In this document: positions 1 to 7,301 of the stretch, one piece after another
Layout of the letters: each line of letters opens with the position of its first letter
How positions within the stretch are numbered: the first letter of the stretch is position 1
DNA from: Chitinophagales bacterium
GTDB lineage: Bacteria; Bacteroidota; Bacteroidia; Chitinophagales; Saprospiraceae
NCBI GenBank assembly: GCA_013298445.1
Contig: JAAFHQ010000046.1
Span: 1 to 12,011 of the forward strand
Direction: 5' to 3'
Length of the DNA: 12,011 nucleotides
The notes under the pieces: model-generated
Told to the model about the DNA's origin: nothing
What the model saw: only the letters and a program-made list of their open reading frames with translations
Database searches by the model: none
Made by a program: the position numbers and the translations under genes

Positions 1-34
1 CGCACGGCCGTGCGTCTCTACGGTGCGTTGCCCC
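1..34. repeat. GC-rich palindromic intergenic repeat, right half (cut by window edge)
   Basis: Positions 1-14 form a perfect palindrome (CGCACGG/CCGTGCG, centre between 7 and 8). The following bases to about 34 (TCTCTACGGTGCGTTGCCCC) are GC-rich and unlike the AT-rich leader after them. This looks like the right arm of a longer palindromic repeat whose left arm lies outside the window. Short intergenic palindromes containing GACGCACGGCCGTGCGTC are, from memory, common in Bacteroidota and cyanobacterial genomes. The family name and copy number cannot be checked here. The 14-bp palindrome is seen directly; the longer element is inferred. Confidence 0.5.
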
Positions 35-91
35 GATTTTGTCATGTACTCAAATCATTTTGCATTAAAAGTAGCTTAATAGAGATTCTTT

Positions 92-1075
92 ATGCCACTA
101 AAATTCTTCCCCGACGAACCGCCTGCTTCACCTGAATTTATCTCCCAAGTTGAGCAGGAGCTTCAACTCAGCTTTCCCTTAGATTACCGCCAATTTTTGC
201 TCGAACACAATGGAGGGGTAATATGGCCAAACCATCTCAACAATGAGCATTCTGATGACGAGTGGGAGCATACCTGGATCGAACGTTTGCTAAGCGCACA
301 AGACCTCCTTTTTGCTCACCAGCACAACACATATGATTATCTGATAGAATCGATCAAGGAAGAGGAGGCGGAAAAATACCCGATCGACCTGGGTAAACTA
401 ATCGTGATCGCTCATTGTGTGAAAGGAGCATTTCAACTCTATTTAGGCGCTGAAGATTACGGGAGGGTTTATTTTACCAACTATGGCGACGGGCAGGGAT
501 TTAATCGCACTGATTATTCTTCTTTCCAAGTCCTATTAGAATCTCTTATCCTTTGGGATGATGATGAGGATTTACCTCCTTATATTGATGGGAAAATCTT
601 CGATATCAATTGGTTTTGGGCAAATGAGCAATTTAACCTTGGTCGATTTCAGGAGCTTTTACAAGCGTATGGTGGTGATCCCAATAAAATCCACCCCATT
701 TGGAGAAAAAATGTGATTCAGCAATACATCGATTACCCGGAAATTAGGACTTATTTATTAAGCGTAGGTGCAAAGTTGGATGGTTGCCTGGTGCACGCCC
801 GATCTATCCCGACTTTGCAATTTTTATTGGAAGAAGGAAAACTGGACATTAATGAACCTTATTCAGGTAAATATCCATTACATGTTTTTACTGAAATTTC
901 GTCCTACTATTCTAGTTGCGGTAATTTGAAAATAATGAATTATCTCCTAAAAACCCACCAAAAACTGGACCTATCGATAACCGACCATAAAGGACGATCG
1001 GTCATCGACAGATACCAGCAACTAGAACACTTTATCCAAAATTGGGAACAAAAAAGGGGGAACTTATTCAAGTAA
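92..1075 (+). CDS. SMI1/KNR4 (SUKH) family protein with ankyrin-like C-terminal half
   Basis: This is a 327-aa cytoplasmic protein with no signal peptide or membrane segment. Residues about 10-155 fit the SUKH/SMI1-KNR4 fold: an opening helix with LQLSFPLDYRQFLLEHNGG (the family's 'P.dyk.fl..nGG' signature), a middle strand region (KLIVIAHCVKGAFQLYL), and a strand with GRVYFTNYGDG before a closing helix with an acidic tail (LWDDDEDLP). Residues about 205-315 contain ankyrin-like units such as TLQFLLEEGKLDIN and IMNYLLKTHQKLDLSITDHK. Bacterial SUKH proteins often act as immunity proteins against contact-dependent or polymorphic toxins, but many are orphans of unknown role. No toxin gene is visible, so the immunity role is only an inference. 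The ATG at 92 has an AT-rich leader. A weak promoter-like TCATTTTG lies at 55-62 (7 of 8 matches to TAnnTTTG). The gene converges with the protease gene at 1138 across a 62-bp gap. Confidence 0.8.
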   Translation: MPLKFFPDEPPASPEFISQVEQELQLSFPLDYRQFLLEHNGGVIWPNHLNNEHSDDEWEHTWIERLLSAQDLLFAHQHNTYDYLIESIKEEEAEKYPIDLGKLIVIAHCVKGAFQLYLGAEDYGRVYFTNYGDGQGFNRTDYSSFQVLLESLILWDDDEDLPPYIDGKIFDINWFWANEQFNLGRFQELLQAYGGDPNKIHPIWRKNVIQQYIDYPEIRTYLLSVGAKLDGCLVHARSIPTLQFLLEEGKLDINEPYSGKYPLHVFTEISSYYSSCGNLKIMNYLLKTHQKLDLSITDHKGRSVIDRYQQLEHFIQNWEQKRGNLFK

Positions 1076-1081
1076 AGTAAA

Positions 1082-1115
1082 CCTAGCCAAGGCTTTGTCT
1101 TCAATCTTGGCTAGG
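1082..1115 (-). terminator. Hairpin between convergent genes, probable terminator of first protease
   Basis: CCTAGCCAAG (1082-1091) pairs perfectly with CTTGGCTAGG (1106-1115), giving a 10-bp stem with a 14-nt loop. Read on the minus strand, the stem is followed by TTTACTTTAC, an imperfect U-rich tail 22 bases after the protease stop codon. Read on the plus strand it starts 6 bases after the SUKH stop but has no U-tract. It therefore serves the protease best and may act in both directions. Confidence 0.65.
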
Positions 1116-1137
1116 CGCAACAGCTTTAAACAAGCGC

Positions 1138-3636
1138 TTAATTGCCACTCATCACGACCACCCGGCCGGAGAGTTTCAATCGTTCATCGCCGATTTTATA
1201 CAAGTAGGTGCCTGCGGGTAAATCCGCAGTTTTCAGTTCAAACGAGTGATCACCATAAGCAGCAACATCCAGAGCTTGCTTACGAATTACTTTTCCGTAC
1301 ACGTCAAAAAATTCCAGGTTGTATTGGCCTGCTGGCCAGTCACTAAGACTAACCTGAGCTTTGGCATTGTTGTGGGTTGGATTGGGATAAATGACTACGG
1401 CTGATTTTTCATTCAACATGTTGGTGCCAAAACCAAGGCCTTCTGTATTGGGTTGTTGGAAACTTGGACAAGGAGTACTTTCATAAATGCGCACGTTGCG
1501 GAACTGCGACTCACTGGTATAGGGCGCTGCATCCATGTCGGCGGCAAAGAACAAATACTTCGTTGCTCCGGTATAGAATTGCCCCACTTTGATGGTATAC
1601 TTTTTCCACGCACCATTCCCTTCATAGTTGCGGTAATTGGTAATCCCCCAGGATTGAGTTCCCCACAGTTGGAAAGTGTAAGGAGCTGAGATGTTTTCAT
1701 CATCGTCGAAACCAATCCCGTGAATTTCACCCTGCAGGGTAGAGCGGAACTCAAACTCGATGTAAGTATTGGCCGTAATGTTGTAAGCCAATGGAACAGC
1801 TTTCCATGCATTGTTCTTGATGGTCATGGATTTGCCTAAGTCAGCCACTGTTGCCGTACCACCATCCTGAGAACCACCAAAAGATACCGGAACCGTCTTA
1901 CTAAAGTCGATATTGGTACAAGTGGTATTGGTTGGTGGGGGAGGATTGCCGCCACCAGATGACTGCACACAGAAGTTGGTCAGTGATTCTTTGGTGAATT
2001 GTCCACCTTGGGCAATGACTACGTTATTGGCATCCAACAACTTGAATGACCCGTTGCCATAGCCGCAACAAATACCATCACCAATTTTGTCCAGAATACG
2101 CAGTCTGTAGCAGGCAAACGGAAGACATATCGTTTGTTCTACTTTTTGCCCTGCTGTTTTATCAACATAGGGCCCACCCTTCGCTACAACAGCCCCTGCC
2201 GGGTTGAGTATTTCCCAGGTGGTTTCGCTACCGAACATGTCCAGAACAAGGGAAAAAGTAACATTGGCGCAAGTGGCTGTACCTGTGCCGGTTCCAGTAC
2301 CAGTTCCCGTTCCGGTGCCGGTACCAGTTCCGCCTCCACCTCCAGTTGGGCAAGCCACCAAACAGGTAGCTGCCGCAATCCGGTTGCGAATCAAGGTACC
2401 TGGTTGAGAACCAAAACCGAGCGTGAAGTTGATTCCTACCCGGTTGAGGTGGCAGTAAGACATAATTGTTCCACCCCCAGTAGGTGCAGTTACGGATGCC
2501 GCACAGTTGCCTTCGGTAAAGCCAGGACAAGCATCCAGGGCTGTATTGTTGCCGTTCCATACGCAGGCATGGGTGTGCTGGGAACCCAGAATGTGACCCA
2601 ATTCGTGAGCTACTACCATAACCGTGAAGGAGAAAGTAGGCACATTGGAAAAGGTTTTGCCAATGCCAGAATACCCCATCTTAAAGGAAGTATAAGGCCG
2701 ACACAAACCATCTACCACCGCAATACCTCCATTGCCTCGGTAAGAAAGCAACAATCCGGCATCGCCATTAAATGTAGTGCGGGCGCGTTGGAACTGGGTG
2801 AGCAAACTGTAAGTATCCGAGCCTGAGTAAGGACTGGTGGTATTCCAGATAAAAATTTGTGACAAAGTCAAACTTATGCCATCATTAGCGTATAAGGTAG
2901 CTACCTGATTAAATACACTGGTGATGTATTGGGTGGTGCCATCTTGCCCGCCTTTGTCTACAAATACATCATTGTCCACTTCCAGGTAAAGCCGAACACA
3001 GGATGCCGCACCCCTTAATTCCGGAGCATCCCTTAGCTCTTCCGGCCGGTAAGCCTCGCCACTGTCTGCTGTTTTACAATCAAACTCAGGATGGTCCTCC
3101 ATCATGCTGTCTTCATGCAAAAGGTGCAAACGGCGGTCACCCTCTTTGTAGCGACCCAATACCTGGTTGGGGTGATCAGGTGTGCTGATGACGCCGGAAA
3201 TTTCGTCGTCAAAAACACTAATAGCCACCACGGATTTGGGTTGCCCTTTGACGATGCCCCGGTAATGAACGCCGCTGTTCATTTCGTGCATAACCTTAGG
3301 ATTACTGGCCAATACGACGCTGAAATCGTCAGCGAAAAGATTGACTTGTACCAGTTCTAATTCATAGGTACCTGCATCACCCGCAGGTATAGGAAAGGTC
3401 ATGGCTTTGGGACGCGCTTGTAGCAGCCCTCGCAGGTCTTCCGACCGCAAGGACAGCCACTGAGCGTTTACAGCGTCTGCATCACGCAGATCAGGTGCCC
3501 GGTCAAACAATTGATACTTGACAAATTTAGCCCGGGTGCTTTTTTGAGCTTCGACCAGTTCTGCAGGACGTAAAGATAGTTGTGCCTGGACTATGGACAA
3601 AGCCATAGCCAGCGCCAGCGTAAGTACAGTTCTCAT
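1138..3636 (-). CDS. Secreted reprolysin-like zinc metalloprotease, T9SS substrate (copy 1)
   Basis: 832 aa, predicted extracellular endopeptidase. Seen in order: Sec signal peptide 1-18 (cleavage after SIVQA); prodomain about 19-210; catalytic domain about 212-430 with the zinc motif HELGHILGSQH (H344, E345, H348, H354) and Met-turn IMSYCH (M392); a linker of five Gly and eight Thr-Gly pairs (432-452); a six-cysteine module 456-556 (C456, C504, C509, C523, C524, C556) with GDGICCGYGNGS; a second Gly/Pro linker; a module 573-723 with GEIHGIGFDDDENIS and a closing FRNVRIYE; and a T9SS type A sorting domain about 745-832 (IYPNP, LPAGTYLYKI, closing LSGRVVVMSGN). The metzincin motif HExxHxxGxxH plus Met-turn fits the M12B-like reprolysin group. 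All catalytic residues are intact. The substrate is unknown. A promoter candidate lies at 3676-3707. It is closer in sequence to the copy ending at 9804 than to its neighbour at 4445-6889. Confidence 0.93.
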   Translation of the reverse strand: MRTVLTLALAMALSIVQAQLSLRPAELVEAQKSTRAKFVKYQLFDRAPDLRDADAVNAQWLSLRSEDLRGLLQARPKAMTFPIPAGDAGTYELELVQVNLFADDFSVVLASNPKVMHEMNSGVHYRGIVKGQPKSVVAISVFDDEISGVISTPDHPNQVLGRYKEGDRRLHLLHEDSMMEDHPEFDCKTADSGEAYRPEELRDAPELRGAASCVRLYLEVDNDVFVDKGGQDGTTQYITSVFNQVATLYANDGISLTLSQIFIWNTTSPYSGSDTYSLLTQFQRARTTFNGDAGLLLSYRGNGGIAVVDGLCRPYTSFKMGYSGIGKTFSNVPTFSFTVMVVAHELGHILGSQHTHACVWNGNNTALDACPGFTEGNCAASVTAPTGGGTIMSYCHLNRVGINFTLGFGSQPGTLIRNRIAAATCLVACPTGGGGGTGTGTGTGTGTGTGTGTATCANVTFSLVLDMFGSETTWEILNPAGAVVAKGGPYVDKTAGQKVEQTICLPFACYRLRILDKIGDGICCGYGNGSFKLLDANNVVIAQGGQFTKESLTNFCVQSSGGGNPPPPTNTTCTNIDFSKTVPVSFGGSQDGGTATVADLGKSMTIKNNAWKAVPLAYNITANTYIEFEFRSTLQGEIHGIGFDDDENISAPYTFQLWGTQSWGITNYRNYEGNGAWKKYTIKVGQFYTGATKYLFFAADMDAAPYTSESQFRNVRIYESTPCPSFQQPNTEGLGFGTNMLNEKSAVVIYPNPTHNNAKAQVSLSDWPAGQYNLEFFDVYGKVIRKQALDVAAYGDHSFELKTADLPAGTYLYKIGDERLKLSGRVVVMSGN
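2281..2328 (-). repeat. In-frame (Thr-Gly)8 linker coding repeat
   Basis: This is a 48-bp stretch inside copy 1 that encodes eight Thr-Gly pairs between the catalytic domain and the six-cysteine module. The protein repeat is exact, but the DNA is not: all four ACN codons and three of the four GGN codons are mixed. The other two paralogues have a Pro-rich (TPPPPPQ) or Gly/Asn-rich (GGGGSDNGGGGNN) linker at the same place. It is probably a flexible tether. Confidence 0.85.
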
Positions 3637-3675
3637 GGCGTGAATCGGTTTTTGGTAAAACTTTTAAGGTTACTA

Positions 3676-3707
3676 CAAATAAATTAGGTTACGACATGGT
3701 ACACCAA
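3676..3707 (-). promoter_or_regulatory. Bacteroidota-type promoter candidate for protease copy 1
   Basis: On the minus strand, TTG (3705-3707) is followed after 21 bases by TTTATTTG (3676-3683), which matches TAnnTTTG at seven of eight positions. The spacing fits the -33/-7 elements known for Bacteroidota sigma factors. The -7 element ends 39 bases before the ATG at 3636. Only a sequence match supports it. Confidence 0.4.
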
Positions 3708-3929
3708 GCCGCTGGTTTTCTCAAAGTGTGTTAATCCCCTGTGTGTAAAGATTGATTACCAATTGCTCAAGACAAAGCAAAGTATGGGCTAAAAAAATAG
3801 TGGCGTCTTGATTTTGTGTGAGATTATCCTTGTTAGTTGCGTGGTAAGTATCCGTGTTCTGGATTAGCGCTAAAATTGGGGAAGGAATTTGCACTTTATA
3901 ACTCCATCCCTTGAGTTTGGATTGTGCGT

Positions 3930-3962
3930 AAAACAAAAAAAATATAATTCTTTTTTTGTTTT
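3930..3962. repeat. A/T inverted repeat with 12-bp perfect arms
   Basis: AAAACAAAAAAA (3930-3941) is the exact reverse complement of TTTTTTTGTTTT (3951-3962), with a 9-base loop. The arms are nearly all A-T pairs, so a stable RNA hairpin is less likely than a DNA-level structure or a chance result of homopolymer runs. No gene end lies next to it. Confidence 0.5.
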
Positions 3963-4063
3963 GTATCGCAAAGATAAGGCTATCGGCCAAAAAAACAACC
4001 CCTAGAACAAGAGAAGCTAAAAAGAGGTGATAAACTGACAATTCTCTGACGCATTAGACAAGT

Positions 4064-4089
4064 AGGGCTTTGCTTGGGAGCAAAGCCCT
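4064..4089. terminator. Strong GC hairpin without U-tract, terminator-like
   Basis: AGGGCTTTGCT (4064-4074) pairs perfectly with AGCAAAGCCCT (4079-4089), giving an 11-bp stem with a TGGG loop. No run of T follows on either strand, so classical intrinsic termination is not well supported. It ends 3 bases before the ATG of the doubtful frame at 4093, where it would hinder translation if that frame were real. It may belong to a lost gene or be a stand-alone structure. Confidence 0.4.
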
Positions 4090-4092
4090 CAA

Positions 4093-4299
4093 ATGAGTAA
4101 CCTTAAAAAACAATTCACGCCTTATAAGGATGTTATAAAGCCAATCCGGGATAGAATCGCCACTCATCGCAGCATTTGCGAAGGGCATTTCTATAAAAAG
4201 GTAGCTATGACCACAGCGATCATATTTTTTGTACAGTTTTTGGGAGGGGCGATAGATAGAAGGTTTCGCCAATCATTTATTGAGGGCAAGCAGGAGTAA
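4093..4299 (+). CDS. Doubtful small open frame, 68 aa
   Basis: The frame runs from ATG to TAG/TAA-type stop and encodes a basic peptide with one hydrophobic stretch (MTTAIIFFVQFLGGAI) that could be a membrane segment. I recognise no family. Against it are the strong hairpin 3 bases before the start, the lack of a promoter match, its position in a gap between genes on the other strand, and a competing open frame of similar length on the opposite strand. It may be a decayed fragment or simply non-coding. Confidence 0.18.
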   Translation: MSNLKKQFTPYKDVIKPIRDRIATHRSICEGHFYKKVAMTTAIIFFVQFLGGAIDRRFRQSFIEGKQE

Positions 4300-4390
4300 C
4301 ATACCCTTATTATAAAAACAAGCCCAAAATAATACAGATTTTTTTTTGACGCAAGTTTTACATTCACAGACTTATTAGAAACATAAAAAA

Positions 4391-4414
4391 AGGGTGAAAC
4401 CGAAGCTTCACCCT
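4391..4414 (-). terminator. Intrinsic terminator of protease copy 2
   Basis: On the minus strand the stem AGGGTGAA/TTCACCCT (4407-4414 with 4391-4398, 8 bp, 8-nt loop) is followed at once by a run of seven U (A7 at 4385-4391 on the plus strand). It starts 30 bases after the stop codon of the gene ending at 4445. This is the classical hairpin plus U-tract arrangement. Confidence 0.85.
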
Positions 4415-4444
4415 ATCAAAGTTAAGTTAAATCTTATATTCTGC

Positions 4445-6889
4445 TCATTTCGAATGCTCAACCATAAATTTACCAGATTGCTGAAGACTTTTCCCTTTCA
4501 CCTGATAGATGTACATGCCACTGGGAAGATTGCTTACTGGAAAATCAAGAATGGGGCTACCCAGATCGTGATTGACATTTTTGCGATAGATCACTTTGCC
4601 CAAAAGATCCTGTATCTGTACTTGGTACAGGCCAGGCGGAAAATAATCCAACTGTAGGTTTAACTGCTGATCAGCAGGATTAGGTGATGCCAGTACTTGA
4701 GGAGCAGACTGAGGTTCTGGTTCTAACCCATTCAATAAAGAAGAACAGGGTTTGGTTTCGTAAATTTTGACATTGCGGAATTGTGAATTGCCAGGAACAA
4801 TGCTTTCATCGTTGTCATTGACAAAAAACAAGTATTTGGTGTCGCCAGTGTACTTTTGACCAACCGGGATGATGAATTTTCTCCAGCCCCCATAACCAAC
4901 ATAAGTATTAAACTCTTGATACCCCCATATCTGGGTGCCCGCAAGTTGGAAGGTATAGTAGGTATTAATGGCCATATCGTTGTCAAAACCAATCCCATGA
5001 ATCTCTGATTTCTGGGTAGAGCGGAATTCAAACTCAAGGACTGTATTGCTTGTGATAGTCCGGTTCATCCCTATAGCTTTCCAGGCATTGCCACTCAAGC
5101 TAAGACCGTTGCCATTTTCTATAATTGATGAACTGCCTTGATCTTGCGATTCCCCGTAAGGCAGTACATTGAATGTATTGAAGTTGACATTGATACAACT
5201 CGCATTATTGGTAGGTGGGGTCGGAGGAGGGGGTGGCGGAGGCACAATGGTGACTTTACGCCCCAAATTATCAATGCAAAATGAAGTTACGGCTTCACGT
5301 GTAAAGCGCCCACCTTCGGCCAGGATTTTGGCTTCACTGTCCAACAAAGAAAAAGAGCCATTGCCAAAATTGCAACAGAGCCCGTCGCCCCGGGAGTCAA
5401 GAACCCGTAAGGTGTAACAGCCTACTGGAAGGCAGAGCTTTTTTTGAATTATTTGCCCATTACTTTTGATCGCATAAGGCCCCCCTTTATCAACAGCGGT
5501 ATTGTTCGCATCTAGAATTTCGTAGCTTGTTTCGTTGCCATAAGTATCCAAAATAAGGGTAAAAGACACTTCTCCACATTGTGGAGGAGGAGGAGGAGTA
5601 ATTTGACAGCCACTCATACAGGGAGCACTGGCAATACGGTTGCGGATGAGGTTGCCAGGTTGTAAGCCAAAACCCAGAGAGAAATTGATCCCATACTGGG
5701 TAATGTGACAGTACGACATGATGGTGCCACCCTGTTTGGGCACTGCTGGAGTAGCACAACCGCCATCCGTAAAACCAGGACAACCATCAATGGCCGTACT
5801 GTTGCCATTCCATACACAGGCATGAGTATGTTGTGTTCCTAAAATATGCCCCAACTCATGGGTCAACACCATTACCGTGAAGGAATAAGCAGGTGCTACA
5901 CTGTAACTTTTGCCAATACCGGCATAACCCAGGTTGAAAGCATCACACAAGCCATCTACTACCGCAATGCCACCACCTCCTTTGTAGGAAAGCAAGAGTC
6001 CTGCATCTCCCTTGATTTGTCCGGCGCGTCTGTTTTTGAATTGGCTCAGTAAACCGTAGGCATCATATTCGCTGTAAGGACTGGTGGTGTTCCAGATGTA
6101 AAGCTCGGAAAGATTGAGTTTGATGTTTTCGTTGGCATACAAGGTAGCAGTTTGATTAAATACTGCTTGAATATATCGAGTGGTTGCATCCAGCCCTCCT
6201 TTGTCCAGAAACACATCGTTATCGACTTCCAAGGATAAATTGACACAGTTGTTGACTGCCCGAAGTTCAGGAGTTTTTTCCAGTTCTTTGGCAGAATAGC
6301 CTCTTTGCCCATCCGGCGTATAACAATGGAAATCATGCCTCTCCGGGATTTGATCTTCAGGATACAGGACGTGTAAATTTTGGATTTTGTTTTGTTTAGA
6401 CTTGTATTTGGCTAAAGTGAAATTGCCACTTTCCAGGGTGCTGAACATCCCCAGAACCTCATCTCCGTAAATACTCAGGGAGGCAATAGAACCAGGATTT
6501 CCTTTCAGGACACCACGATAATGCAAGCCTTCAGTTTTTTCATCCGGGCTAGGCGTAGGGTCGGCTAATTTTAGGGTATAGCCTTCGCCAAACAATTCAA
6601 CTCGGTACATTTCCAGTGTTACGGTTTTTCCCTGAACTGGTAAGTCAATTTCAATGGCTGAATAGGGATGCCGCAATAAACTTTGAGCAACTTCCTCCTG
6701 AAAAGTAAGCCCTTGAGCGAAGGGAAGTTCCGCGTCCTTCAGTACCTTGTTAGCAGGGAACAATGCCAGCCTCATAAAGGGTGATTTTACCTTTCGTAGC
6801 GCATCAATTTGTTCCTGAGGACGTAGTCCAGTTTGGGCATATGTCCCCAATAAGGCACATGCCAGTACAATTGTTAGTAGTGATTTCAT
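4445..6889 (-). CDS. Secreted reprolysin-like zinc metalloprotease, T9SS substrate (copy 2, most divergent)
   Basis: 814 aa with the same architecture as its two neighbours: signal peptide 1-18 (cleavage after LGTYA); prodomain about 19-212; catalytic domain about 214-428 with HELGHILGTQH (H344, E345, H348, H354) and Met-turn IMSYCH (M391); a short Pro linker; a six-cysteine module 438-538 (C438, C486, C491, C505, C506, C538) with GDGLCCNFGNGS; a second linker VPPPPPPPTPPT; a module about 565-715 with SEIHGIGFDNDMAIN and FRNVKIYE; and a T9SS sorting domain about 731-814 (ASPNP, LPSGMYIYQV). The catalytic residues are intact. It differs from the other copies by a three-residue deletion after VVDGLC (315), by Pro-rich instead of Gly-rich linkers, and by a lower match in a hand-aligned catalytic window (34 of 50 residues with copy 1, against 39 of 50 between copies 1 and 3). 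A different substrate preference is possible but not shown. No convincing promoter was found upstream. Confidence 0.92.
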   Translation of the reverse strand: MKSLLTIVLACALLGTYAQTGLRPQEQIDALRKVKSPFMRLALFPANKVLKDAELPFAQGLTFQEEVAQSLLRHPYSAIEIDLPVQGKTVTLEMYRVELFGEGYTLKLADPTPSPDEKTEGLHYRGVLKGNPGSIASLSIYGDEVLGMFSTLESGNFTLAKYKSKQNKIQNLHVLYPEDQIPERHDFHCYTPDGQRGYSAKELEKTPELRAVNNCVNLSLEVDNDVFLDKGGLDATTRYIQAVFNQTATLYANENIKLNLSELYIWNTTSPYSEYDAYGLLSQFKNRRAGQIKGDAGLLLSYKGGGGIAVVDGLCDAFNLGYAGIGKSYSVAPAYSFTVMVLTHELGHILGTQHTHACVWNGNSTAIDGCPGFTDGGCATPAVPKQGGTIMSYCHITQYGINFSLGFGLQPGNLIRNRIASAPCMSGCQITPPPPPQCGEVSFTLILDTYGNETSYEILDANNTAVDKGGPYAIKSNGQIIQKKLCLPVGCYTLRVLDSRGDGLCCNFGNGSFSLLDSEAKILAEGGRFTREAVTSFCIDNLGRKVTIVPPPPPPPTPPTNNASCINVNFNTFNVLPYGESQDQGSSSIIENGNGLSLSGNAWKAIGMNRTITSNTVLEFEFRSTQKSEIHGIGFDNDMAINTYYTFQLAGTQIWGYQEFNTYVGYGGWRKFIIPVGQKYTGDTKYLFFVNDNDESIVPGNSQFRNVKIYETKPCSSLLNGLEPEPQSAPQVLASPNPADQQLNLQLDYFPPGLYQVQIQDLLGKVIYRKNVNHDLGSPILDFPVSNLPSGMYIYQVKGKSLQQSGKFMVEHSK

Positions 6890-7043
6890 AGTGTTCTTGC
6901 ACGATAATCGGTGAACAATAGACTCTAGGGCAACATGGCGGTGTTAGCCAGCCTGTTGTAGCTTTCAACTTAAATCAGTGATTAAGGTGTTATTGGTGCA
7001 CGAGTTTTTAATGTTATGCATGTTGTTTGAAACACACATAATT

Positions 7044-7062
7044 CATAAGGCAGCGCCTTATG
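7044..7062. repeat. Small inverted repeat CATAAGGC-agc-GCCTTATG
   Basis: Perfect 8-bp arms (7044-7051 and 7055-7062) around a three-base centre, about 155 bases upstream of the start of copy 2. The size would suit a binding site for a dimeric regulator. No U-tract follows on either strand, so a terminator is unlikely. No function is shown. Confidence 0.4.
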
Positions 7063-7301
7063 GAAGCCTGAATGGGAACAATAGGTCTCGTGAAAGTGAT
7101 TAATTTTCCAAGTGGTTCACATGTAATGTATTGAGGGAGCAGGGCTGAAAACAGCCTAAATTTGGGATAGGTGAATCAATATTTGGAGGGAACAATTATT
7201 ACAAATACGTCTGCAATGTATGAGCATTTTTAATGAGATACAAATATTTTTTTAACATAGGCTTTTTTTTACTTTAAAATGTCAGAACCCGCTAAAAAAA
7301 A

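Larger units (their letters stand above)
3637..4444. other. 808-bp gap between protease copies 1 and 2
   Basis: This AT-rich stretch holds a promoter candidate for copy 1 (3676-3707), an A/T inverted repeat (3930-3962), a GC hairpin (4064-4089), a doubtful 68-codon frame (4093-4299) and the terminator of copy 2 (4391-4414). No recognisable gene is present. The length is large for a gap between tandem genes and may include remnants of a decayed sequence. That is an inference. Confidence 0.6.

Noticed and set aside
2134..2826. Long open frame of 230 codons on the plus strand inside protease copy 1
   Set aside because: It lies fully antisense to a well-supported catalytic and linker region, has low-complexity Ser/Thr/Gly-rich translation that mirrors the repeat coding on the other strand, and shows no domain.
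3721..4041. 106-codon open frame on the minus strand with a hydrophobic N-terminus
   Set aside because: It has only a TTG start, with an in-frame stop shortly upstream. It contains the A/T inverted repeat, translates to no family I recognise, and its end lies over the upstream region of copy 1.
4054..4272. 72-codon minus-strand frame opposite the doubtful frame at 4093
   Set aside because: It includes the GC hairpin in its last codons, matches no family I recognise and has no promoter support.
6857..6859. Cysteine at residue 11 of copy 2 as a lipoprotein site
   Set aside because: The residues before it (IVLAC) do not give a good lipobox, since Leu sits at -2. The region before it is too short, and a normal signal peptidase I site (TYA before Gln-19) follows, in line with the other two copies.
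7131..7164. Plus-strand promoter match, TTG at 7131 and TAAATTTG at 7157-7164
   Set aside because: The spacing of 23 bases is at the long end, and no plus-strand gene follows; it would only make antisense RNA to copy 3. An antisense role cannot be excluded but nothing supports it.
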